This document shows, in pieces, positions 1 to 8,456 of a stretch of DNA of 64,000 nucleotides. The notes below the pieces were generated by a model, which did not search any database, had not been told where the DNA came from, and saw nothing but the letters and a program-made list of their open reading frames with translations. Both the position numbers and the translations under genes were made by a program. The stretch is from Nemertoderma westbladi (lineage: Eukaryota; Xenacoelomorpha; Nemertodermatida; Nemertodermatidae): the NCBI GenBank assembly GCA_032718475.1, contig JAUCBJ010007629.1, positions 1 to 64,000 of the forward strand, read 5' to 3'. The stretch's first letter is position 1; every line of letters starts with the position of its first letter.

Positions 1-49
1 AGAAGGAACTTATATTTGAAAGACTTATGTTTCATATTTGAGATGCAAA

Positions 50-460
50 GGTTTATATTATTCTAAACTTATGCAGTTTATATTTATATTTAAGTAAAGA
101 CTTATAGTTAGTAAGATTTATATTTAGTAAGAATTTATATTTTATATTTACGTGATTATTTCGAACTTATGCAATTTATATTGTTCCGAATACTATATTT
201 TATAAGCAGTATTTGTATTTACAGTGTAAAAGAGAAAGTTTTATAGACAGAAAATTTTGTGCTCAGAAAGACTCATATTTGTAATTATTCCAAAACTTAT
301 GCAATCTACATTTAGGTACGAAAGTATTTGTAATTACTTGAATTTATGCAATATTTGAGATGCAATAGTAGATGGAAGACTCGCGAGCCTTTCTTATTGT
401 TTTCATTTATTTGTATTTGTAATTGTTTGAATTTATGCAATATTGAGATGCAATAGATTT
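50..460. repeat. AT-rich degenerate short repeats
   Basis: A loose motif (A/T)(C/T)TTATGCA(A/G)TTTATATT recurs about five times near 68, 165, 297, 345 and 436. The last two copies share the extension TTTGAGATGCAATAG or ATTGAGATGCAATAG. Spacing is irregular, so this is a decayed repeat cluster rather than a clean satellite. No coding potential was seen. Confidence 0.45.
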
Positions 461-815
461 ATATTGGTGAATTTAATTTAGATTTATATTGTACTTACTT
501 AGTAAAGCCTTAAACACGTAAAGTTTGAATTTGTAATTATTTTGTATCGAATCATTACGTAGAAAGGAAGTATTGTTTGAAACTTAATTGTAAATATGTA
601 AGTACGCCCTAAGTATTCTATAGTTTGATTGATTATTGGTGAAAACCGTATATTTTATGCACGATAATATCCTGTTTTCATGGAGCGGTATAGAATTATA
701 TTCCCTAAATGCCGTGGATTTTCAAAAATTTTATTTTATTCGAATTAACTTTGTAAAGATTGCTTTGAGTTCTCATTCGTATTGGTTCTATCTATTATGC
801 ATCTATCGGTCAGGT

Positions 816-890
816 GGTTCAGTAGCTCAGTTGGTAGAGCGTTGGAAATTATAAGTGTAGTAGGTATCGAGTTCGAATCCTAGTAAGTGC
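816..890 (+). other. tRNA-like relic (SINE head or tRNA pseudogene)
   Basis: A good A box (TAGCTCAGTTGG) with a perfect GCTC/GAGC D stem and a B-box-like GTTCGAATCC lie at tRNA spacing. The acceptor, anticodon and T stems do not pair well, so a functional tRNA is unlikely. The pol III promoter boxes with poor folding fit a tRNA-derived SINE head or an old tRNA pseudogene. No 3' SINE body was recognised. Confidence 0.5.
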
Positions 891-2520
891 GAATTATTTT
901 TTGTGCAGAATTTCAACTCATTTAAATTAACCGCTACAAATTAATTGCATTTATCTGTACCAATAAGGCTGTAGTTATTTGATTGTAACCAATGTCGTGC
1001 AAGTTATATATTAGCTGGACCAATAAGCTATCTTTAAAATCTTGTTAGAACTCATAGAACAATCGAGAATTTTCTCGATTGATTGCGGCACAAATTTAGT
1101 ATATAAAGGTGCGATTCGTTCATTAGTTATCAATTACTTCACTATTCTCAGATTTATTCTGTCGTGCTTAGTTTATTCTCAGATTACATTGTATTATAAT
1201 TGTGTCTTCTGTAATAAAGTCAGAATATTCTCTCAGCCTTTCTGTTTTACTATGGTTTCACTACGGTGAATAAACTCAGGGACAGGATGGCCGGCTAGAG
1301 ATCGGGCCGCAGCAATGAACGGGAACATCACGGGAATGTAGACGAGAGACAACCCGCAATACCATCTAGTGTTATTCGCCCATCGCCTGAAAGGTTAGAC
1401 AGCGTTCGATCCTTGCTACCTAAGTGTAAGACCAAAAGATAAAAGGTAGACGTAGTGACACGCTGCAAGCCTAAAATTACATCATAGGGACTGTACTGTC
1501 TTGATTCAGGAAAAAACCGCAGTAGACCTTCATATTCCTACGGGGAGAGGAGAGAGAACAGATACTAGTACGCAGATAGGACGTAGGCACACCGGTACAA
1601 GGCATACACATTGGTTAGGGTGCAGCAAACTGTACGCTTAACTCTTGCTAAGTACAGGTGTGTGTGCGACTATTTGCCGTACAACGGTGTTCAGTGCATC
1701 AGAACTTGTAGGCTAGAGGGTTGCTGTGTTTTCACCTGAATTGGGATTGTACCGTTCAGGCGGTAGGGCAGTTTACATACTAGGCGCAAATAAATTGAGG
1801 CTATCAGGGATATACTAACATCTACCGTGTCCCCGCCAACGCCCTAATAGGAAGTTACCCGGACTACCTGGGTGACTAAAATTCTAGATAGGAGCCAGGA
1901 TAGCTATTAATACCTGTACGCCTACAGTAGTAAACTAACACATCTCTTCTCAGTATCAGGGACCTGGTACCTAAAATTGCCGAATTCTGGGCGTAGTATT
2001 AACCTTATGCCTGAATTTGAGTCCTGGAAATACGCAAGAGGGGAAGGAACCTTATCATTCGTGAGTATTGGACCTACAAGTTATAAAATTAGAATATTCG
2101 TAAAATGCACACCGTACCCAGTAATTATATATGTGAAGGAGCAAAACTGCTTTGACCGTTCAGAATTAACACACGCGCGTTAGAAATTATTTACACCTCG
2201 AAATATATAAAATTAACTTTCGTCCTTACTGCACTTTGCTCGCTAGTTAGACATCTCCAAATCTGCTCTGTACCTAGCTAGCGTCCCTTTGCCCAACCAT
2301 ATAAATCACACCGCGGCAAAGTATACGAGCCTCTTAGTCCGTCAGTGAGTCAGCCTGATTTTAGGATTCGCTGCGCGGGATTTTGTTTTATCGAAGTTTG
2401 TCTGCTCGTAGACTGTTTTCTGCCTCACCGGTTAAAAGAGATCGATACTGCAATATATTCGCTTACTTGGGGTTTACTGTTTTGGTGAGAAGGTCGGATT
2501 TATGATTTGATTTACAAACT
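891..2520. other. No gene recognised
   Basis: This is unique-looking, moderately AT-rich sequence. It lies immediately 3' of the minus-strand gag ORF, where a protease/pol region or a 3' LTR would be expected. I see no reverse transcriptase, protease or integrase motif on either strand, and I could not match any part of it to the sequence upstream of that gag to define an LTR. Confidence 0.4.
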
Positions 2521-4860
2521 TTACAGTAGGATATTGCAGGTATTGTTACCGTCTCTTCCGATAGTAGGAATAGGGTCTCGTTCGAATTCACGGTGTAATA
2601 AGATGTGATGTTTCGCGCCGCACTTTGCACACTTTACGTCGGAGTAACAGGTTCGCCGTTGGTGTCCTGGTCTGAGGCAATTATAGCATAACCGCTTATC
2701 CCACATGACTTCATGTCTGTCTACCAGGGATTTCAATAGGAATTCAGCACATGCACTCAAACGGTGGGTCCCGTCGCACAGCGCACAGTTTGGTTTGATG
2801 TTACTCACTTTACCTTGGGTAACGTTATGCACTCTCGTTCTTTCTTCGGGCTTTCTTCCATACCTTCTGTTAGGAGACTGAGGAGGAGTCTTGGCAACCT
2901 GTTCTCTCCTATCGTTGGTTCGAGCCTTGTATTTACTTACGTCTTTTGAGGTTTTGTTAACATAGTAAAATCTGTCAGTGTCTTTTCCGCTGTCCTCTTC
3001 CTGGGAAGCTTGGCTTTCGCCGTCGTCAGTGTAACACACTGGTGTTACTCTTCTCCTAGAAACGGGTTTCTCACTTACCTTATTTTCCGATGTTTTCTCT
3101 CTGGACTGCTTTATGAGTTGTAGTTTTACTTCACCATCTAAGAAGGACATGAGATCAGCCATGGTAGGGCCTCGTCGTTGCTGCTCATTCATATACAACA
3201 CTTTCTTGTCCCAGCGTGTACATACTCCACCCTTTGGTAAAGTAGAGAGTACGGCTCCAATAACCATGGAACTCTGATATTCATGAGACTTACCTAACCA
3301 GTCCAATTGTCTACAGATCTCCTGAATCTCATCGGAAAACTCTATAATCCCGCTACTAAGGAAGTTTCGGGGGGCTACTAATTTTGCATACAAATACTTA
3401 GCTATGTTATCCTTATTACCATACCTGGTGTTTAATGTATCCCAAACTTGTCTTAATCCATCTGGATGTCCAATAAACTTTAACACCATTAACTTGGGAG
3501 GTCCTTCCAAGCACTTGATGAGGAATCTAAGTTTCTCTCCGTTAGATAGTACAGAGTTCTGTATGCTATCTTTGTAATATTCATTGAAAGGTAACCATTT
3601 TATCTCATCTCCATTGAATTTGACGATCTCTCCCACTTTGACCGCTTGGCGGGCTTCTGTTCTAGCCATCTGACGCGTAAAGCTTTCTTGGGCCATCGTG
3701 TTATTTAATATCGAATTATCGGTATATAAATTTCTCGGATTATTATCAGGTCTATAGGGAATATCATTAACAACAGGTTTATAATCACCCTTAATAGGGT
3801 TTGCTATAGGAGTTTCTACTTCACTAGCAGTATAGATGCGTGTAGGCTCCACACCTTGCGCATGTAGTACTTCAGACCTAACAGGTTGACACAATGTTAC
3901 TGGGGGTATTGGTATACCCTTTTGTATATTGACTAATTTGTCGCGTTCTAGCGCGATGCTTTGCTGCACTTCTTGCAATTCTACCCTACTTTCCCTTACT
4001 GTTCCCTTAAGTTGGTTGACAGTCTCCTGCATCTGTCCGAGCAGGAGATTCATCCCCCGCCGTCCCTCCTCTACCCACTCAACCGCCGAAGCGGGAGTCG
4101 CCAACATTGTAGCGGGCTGACGCGGGACGACGGGAGACAAATCCTTGATTTCTCTCTCAGCGTCCAGGACAGGGATTTTCTCATGGACTGTTCTACCGGG
4201 TACAGGCAGTGTAGTACTGTGTAAAGGGAATTTAGAGTTAAGCTCTGGAAGTACAGGGGTCTCTAGCACAGGAGTGGCTTCGGGAACGACAGGCCTAATT
4301 ATTTCAGGCTCATCGACTATCGTAGGGAGTCTTTTGACCTTAATAATTTGGTCTGTGGGTTCTGTACTACCTAAGTCTGTGCTAGCTAGTTGTCTTCTAA
4401 CAGCTGGGGGCAAATCAGGCAATTTGTGACGGTGAGATGTTTTTCTACGCCTGCTTAGACGAGATCTATTTCCTCCGCCTTCAGGATCGGTGGTCTGGCC
4501 TTCCTCCGATGATGTGTATCCCTGGCGTTTGGGAGTAGATCGACTCATCATCTGCATTTGACTAGCAGTTAATTGCTTATTTATGTTGTCTTGCGTCTCT
4601 TGCAGATTTTCCAACTCCAGTTGGGTAGTCTCCTCAGACGCTCTCCGTTCTGCTTCTGCCACTGCCCTTGCCTCTGCTACTGCTGCTGCCTTTCGGTCCT
4701 CTATCCGTCTTTTCTTTACTTGTTCTTCCTGGACTCTAGTGAGGCGGAGTTTTTCATCAAATTTAGCTTGGTTTGCAGCTAACATTTCCGCATCGATTGA
4801 GTCCAACACAAGCTTGGCTCCTTCACTATTGGGGCGAAGTCCAGCCAGTCGTCTCCTCAA
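2521..4860 (-). CDS. gag: BEL/Pao-type Gag, capsid and zinc-knuckle part
   Basis: This 779-aa Gag would package element RNA in cytoplasmic particles. It starts with a charged coiled coil (residues about 15-95, rich in RR, AEA and EE), then a proline-rich linker. A DUF1759-type capsid region follows at about 410-570, recognised by VKFNGDEIKWLPF and TRYGNKDNIAKYL. A zinc-binding tail with CALC, CYNCLRPGHQRRTC and CAKCGAKHH is typical of Pao Gag. It ends soon after LLHRE, where the aspartic protease normally starts, and no pol follows. The upstream ORF (4921-5868) is in the same frame, separated only by one TGA at 4921-4923, so both probably belong to one Gag precursor. This is either a gag-only non-autonomous element or a truncated one. 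Confidence 0.8.
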   Translation of the reverse strand: MRRRLAGLRPNSEGAKLVLDSIDAEMLAANQAKFDEKLRLTRVQEEQVKKRRIEDRKAAAVAEARAVAEAERRASEETTQLELENLQETQDNINKQLTASQMQMMSRSTPKRQGYTSSEEGQTTDPEGGGNRSRLSRRRKTSHRHKLPDLPPAVRRQLASTDLGSTEPTDQIIKVKRLPTIVDEPEIIRPVVPEATPVLETPVLPELNSKFPLHSTTLPVPGRTVHEKIPVLDAEREIKDLSPVVPRQPATMLATPASAVEWVEEGRRGMNLLLGQMQETVNQLKGTVRESRVELQEVQQSIALERDKLVNIQKGIPIPPVTLCQPVRSEVLHAQGVEPTRIYTASEVETPIANPIKGDYKPVVNDIPYRPDNNPRNLYTDNSILNNTMAQESFTRQMARTEARQAVKVGEIVKFNGDEIKWLPFNEYYKDSIQNSVLSNGEKLRFLIKCLEGPPKLMVLKFIGHPDGLRQVWDTLNTRYGNKDNIAKYLYAKLVAPRNFLSSGIIEFSDEIQEICRQLDWLGKSHEYQSSMVIGAVLSTLPKGGVCTRWDKKVLYMNEQQRRGPTMADLMSFLDGEVKLQLIKQSREKTSENKVSEKPVSRRRVTPVCYTDDGESQASQEEDSGKDTDRFYYVNKTSKDVSKYKARTNDRREQVAKTPPQSPNRRYGRKPEERTRVHNVTQGKVSNIKPNCALCDGTHRLSACAEFLLKSLVDRHEVMWDKRLCYNCLRPGHQRRTCYSDVKCAKCGAKHHILLHREFERDPIPTIGRDGNNTCNILL

Positions 4861-4920
4861 CTCTTCATCACCTAAGAAGCGTTGATAGTCTGACAGATAG
4901 ATGTCGATGGCGTCTCTCGT

Positions 4921-5868
4921 TCACGGTCTCTCTGCTGTCACTTCACTTTCCACTTGAGAAAAGGTGGCATCGGTTGATTCTTCATAGGTTGGTCGCTCTG
5001 CCAGCTGGGATTTCCACTGGGCCGTTTCTTGTACTTTGAGACCTACCCGCTGGAACCAAGTCTTGACAGCAACTTGCAGCGACGTGTCCTGTCTTCTTTT
5101 GGAAGTTTCCTCAAAGGCTGATAGGATTAGCCTAATGCGTAGGGTTCTTTCGCGTACTTGATAAAGCAGCTCTTCCTGCTCTTGAGGTCCTTTGGGTTGT
5201 CGAAACAGTTGTTCTTCTAATCGCTCTAAGGAGCCGAAGAATCCCTGCACATATCCTGCTGCCGACCTCTTCCAAACAGCTGGATCCATCGTATCTTTAG
5301 TCACTCCCATCCTGTGTATGTCTTCCCAGGTAGCTTCAGATAAGTCTAACGGGAATCCGGGTCCGGAAAAGTTCCATTGCGACTCGACAATAGATATCAA
5401 TTCTTCCCTGGCGTATCCCGCATAACTATCTTGGGTCGCTCGCTTACTTCTCGCCCAATCGACTTGGTGTTCCTCCACCGCGATCAATATCGTAGTTAGT
5501 ACTGCGGCAGGAAGAGTGAGAAGGGGATCCGAATAGGCTGTATCCGCCATCTTCACTCTGCATTCGGGGGTCAGCTCTACAGTATCCGAACTACTGGAGC
5601 TGTCGGGTCGCTGGGAACGAGTTTCTGGACTAGGATGTTGCTGCTGTTGGACAACTGCTTCTTGGTTCCGTTTGACCTGGGCCCGAGTGCCGATGATAGA
5701 CCTACGGTGTTGGATTAGCCTAGGGTCTGATACTACTACTGGAGGGATGACCTTTCTTTCAGTAGGAGGTGAGCTGAACCCCTTTCTTAATCGCTCCACA
5801 CTCCTATCTGTGTCACAGATGGTTGTATCGATTAGACTGTCTGACAGGTTTTGCTCTGTGTCAGACAT
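4921..5868 (-). CDS. Gag N-terminal ORF of the same BEL/Pao-type element
   Basis: This 315-aa ORF begins with MSDTEQNLSDSL and ends at a TGA that is in the same reading frame as the next ORF (start 4860). It is polar and helical, with several W residues and a charged region around 200-280. No named domain was recognised. Its position directly before a DUF1759/zinc-knuckle Gag suggests the matrix-like N-terminal part of the same polyprotein. The separating TGA could be a nonsense mutation or a readthrough site; the flanking codons do not show a well-known readthrough signal. Confidence 0.55.
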   Translation of the reverse strand: MSDTEQNLSDSLIDTTICDTDRSVERLRKGFSSPPTERKVIPPVVVSDPRLIQHRRSIIGTRAQVKRNQEAVVQQQQHPSPETRSQRPDSSSSSDTVELTPECRVKMADTAYSDPLLTLPAAVLTTILIAVEEHQVDWARSKRATQDSYAGYAREELISIVESQWNFSGPGFPLDLSEATWEDIHRMGVTKDTMDPAVWKRSAAGYVQGFFGSLERLEEQLFRQPKGPQEQEELLYQVRERTLRIRLILSAFEETSKRRQDTSLQVAVKTWFQRVGLKVQETAQWKSQLAERPTYEESTDATFSQVESEVTAERP

Positions 5869-5946
5869 GTTTAGCTATACAGTTGAATGCTTACTGCTAT
5901 AGTTACAGTTAAAGCAAGTCTAGTAATTCAGTATGACCGTTGGCCT

Positions 5947-6240
5947 AGTACCGGTAATTTATTACAGTATATTAGAATACCGGTATACACTTATAATATA
6001 TATAAGTATTGTAAACTAGGTTTGTCTCAGAATACCGGTATATAATTTTAACACAAATATATATAAATATATAATAGGCCTATCGTGAATACCGGTATAC
6101 AGCCTACACTTATAGTATATAAGTATAATTCTGGACTAGAATTAATTACAGAATACCGGTATAATTTCAGCCTAAATTTATAGAAATAAAGATAATAGGC
6201 CTATCGTAAATACCGGTATATCAATTATTTAAATAATTGA
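5947..6240. repeat. Array of palindromic ATACCGGTAT repeats
   Basis: Five exact copies of the self-complementary decamer ATACCGGTAT begin at 5977, 6032, 6089, 6153 and 6210, giving a period of 55-64 bp. A weaker copy is at about 5948. Two copies share the longer context AATAGGCCTATCGT. The units sit just upstream of the start of the minus-strand gag, so they could be part of its leader or LTR. Confidence 0.75.
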
Positions 6241-6337
6241 ATTTCTGAATTTTAAAGGTTACTTAGTTACTTTAACTTACTTTATTACCGTTATTTAAGC
6301 AGTAGTCCAACTGATATTGAGACCTAATTGTTGTATG

Positions 6338-6342
6338 CAGGC
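6338..6342. repeat. Target-site duplication CAGGC, left copy
   Basis: The five bases directly before the TG of the 5' LTR are CAGGC and are repeated exactly at 20907-20911 after the CA of the 3' LTR. A 5-bp duplication fits BEL/Pao integrases. Confidence 0.9.
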
Positions 6343-7971
6343 TGTTCGCGGTATTTCAACTTTCCATAACGCGAGTTGAATATTTTTGTATTTATTTAAA
6401 ATTGATTATTCCGATATTACTACTGGGTGCGGGACCATGGGTTTTGGGCACATTCAATAAACTGGGGGCGATTTATGGGCGAACTTTGGGGCAACTTACA
6501 GGGTACGGGAATAATTTCATAGTTATAAGGGCCAGGGGGGATGGAAAATGCAAGCAGTATTCAGGTTAGCCTGAGTACTATTAGGCCCTGGCCAACTTCC
6601 TGCTGCCTGTAGGGGTGGATTTGGTAATGCGCCAGGCCTAAAGGACAAGGACTGCCCTTAGCGGTCCCTGGCCAACAGCAGCCATTACGAGACTGAAAAG
6701 AACTCGGACCGCTGACTGCTTGTGTCAGGGATTTGCGACGGGCACCGACGGCCCCTTAGTAGCCAAGCCGTTCTGGTTCTCGATGATCGAACCCCGGGGT
6801 TCGTGAGGGGTGGAGCGGACACGCGAACGGGTGGCCAACTAACGACTGCCCCCTGACCTAAGCCATACTGGTTCTCGATGACCGATCCCTTCGGGGTTCG
6901 TGAGGGGTGGGACGGACATGCGAAAGGGCTGGCCACAGGACGGGTTTGACGAGAACTGCCCTTAGCGGTCTCTGGTCAACGGCAGCTACTACGAGACTGA
7001 AAAGAACTCGGAACGCTGACTGCTTGTACTGGGATTTGCGACGGGAACCGACGACAGACCCCTTAGCCAAGCCGTACTGGTTCTCGATGATCGAACCCTT
7101 CGGGGTTCGTGAGGGGTGGAACGGACACGCGATGGGGTCGAAAGACAAAGGACTAGACTCGACTAGACTCTACTGGCCTACCGACTGTTCGGAGCAGTTT
7201 CTCGGCTGCCGAAGCGACTACGAGCCTGAAACGGACTCGGAAAGCCTAGGTGGTTGGGTTTCTGTGATGAACCGACGGACCCCTAGCCAAGCCGTTCTGG
7301 TTCTCGATGATCGAACCCTTCGGGGTTCGTGAGGGGTGGAACGGACACGCGAACGGGTCCACCGACACGACAGACTCCTAGCCAAACCGTACTGGTTCTC
7401 GATGACCGAACCCTTCGGGGTTCGAGAGGGGTGGTACGGATACGCGACAGAGTCTACCGACTGGACCGACCCTTAGCCAAGCCGTGCTGGTTCTCGATGA
7501 TCGTTCCCTTCGGGGTTCGTGAGGGGTGGAACGGACACGCGACAGGGTCGACCGACACCGACACTACGGCACTAAGACTGGGACCGAGGGAAAATCTGGG
7601 GAACATTAGGTAGGCTAAAATTCTGAGCGAACAGTGGGTTATTAAATAATATACCGTAGGGATTTATATTATCGTGTATAATTATTGTGAATATTTGGTG
7701 TATATTGATTTGGGGAAGCCCAAAATTATTCTTAATCAGGTTTCAATGATGTTGAACAGGTTTCAATGACGTTGAACAGGTTTCAACTATAGGAAGTTAC
7801 ATTAAAGAGTATATCCAACTAATGCAGCTTTTTATCAACCGCAAACTTGCATCTCAGAAAATATTCCCTCCCCACAATCAATATCCGGTGACTGGCCGGG
7901 GCTCGGTGGTCTGTTAAAGTCACGTCTCCAGCATCGGCGTTTTCCCCCCTGGTGTAGGGATAACGGCAACA
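6343..7971 (+). repeat. 5' LTR of element A
   Basis: This 1629-bp LTR starts TGTTCGCGG and ends GGCAACA. It carries an AATAAA at 6456-6461 and an internal array of GC-rich repeats (6752-7560). Near 7740-7800 there is a triple GGTTTCAA(T/C) motif (AACAGGTTTCAATGATGTTG and variants). Several open frames cross the repeat array, but they look like repeat-derived shadows. Confidence 0.93.
6752..7560 (+). repeat. LTR-internal hairpin repeat array
   Basis: About six copies of a 75-220 bp spaced module are present. Each holds CCGT(A/T)CTGGTTCTCGATGA, then a hairpin, then GTGAGGGGTGG(A/T)ACGGA. In the best copies the hairpin is CGAACCC-TTCG-GGGTTCG, which is a C(UUCG)G tetraloop in RNA. Hairpins lie at 6788-6803 (loop changed), 6883-6900, 7092-7109, 7312-7329, 7407-7424 and 7502-7519. 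The same array is present in the 3' LTR, 12,935 bp downstream. Confidence 0.85.
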
Positions 7972-8070
7972 AAATTAAGAATAATTCACGTGGTTAATTT
8001 TGACAGGGTGTCAAAATTAAGAATAATTCATGCGGTTAATTTTGACAGGGTGTCAAAATTAAGGATAATT
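7971..8070 (+). repeat. 42-bp tandem repeat in element A leader
   Basis: Two full units start at 7971 and 8013 and a partial one at 8055. Each begins AAAATTAAG(A/G)ATAATT and contains TTAATTTTGACAGGGTGTC. The unit's AAAATTAA and TTAATTTT ends are inverted, so each can form a stem. The array abuts the end of the 5' LTR where a primer-binding site would lie. I see no clear match to a common tRNA 3' end. Confidence 0.8.
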
Positions 8071-8264
8071 ACGGTCAACTTCAACTGGTGGAAGTTGAGA
8101 ATCCTTCAATACTCTTCAAAAACTCTCTACGTGCTTGCCAGCACCCACTACGAGGAAACTCTGGTATTTGAGTTGAGACAAAGTCGTGGTTTAATTAAGC
8201 AACAAACTCGATCTAACCAACTCGTAGTCGGCAGATCACATATTTGGAGAGTTGTTAACAGGGA

Positions 8265-8456
8265 ATGGAAGTATCGATCACACCCATTGATATAATTCAA
8301 GTTGAGCCAGGAATCTGGCACGTCGAAGTTGAGGTACAAGGAACGAACGTTGGACGATTCAGGATTACTGTTCGGGTGGTCCAAGCTGAGTACAATACCT
8401 ACGAGGAACTGTTTTACGACATCGCGTATCTAGCCATCGACGAGGCGTTACAATGA
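8265..8456 (+). CDS. Small leader ORF overlapping gag
   Basis: This 63-aa ORF (starts MEVSITPIDIIQVEPG) has alternating hydrophobic and polar residues typical of beta strands (WHVEVEVQG, RFRITVRVVQ) and an acidic C-terminal part. Its stop overlaps the gag start as ATGA: gag ATG is at 8453-8455 and this TGA at 8454-8456. That arrangement is known from termination-reinitiation coupling in other retroelements. No family was recognised. It could be a chance ORF, but the precise overlap and the protein-like composition favour a real product. Confidence 0.5.
   Translation: MEVSITPIDIIQVEPGIWHVEVEVQGTNVGRFRITVRVVQAEYNTYEELFYDIAYLAIDEALQ

Noticed and set aside
816-890. Functional tRNA gene
   Set aside because: The promoter boxes are good but the acceptor, anticodon and T stems do not pair.
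6907-7613. Open frames of 141 and 94 aa inside the LTR (and their 3' LTR copies)
   Set aside because: They follow the GC-rich tandem modules, are open in several frames and on both strands, and have no recognisable protein.
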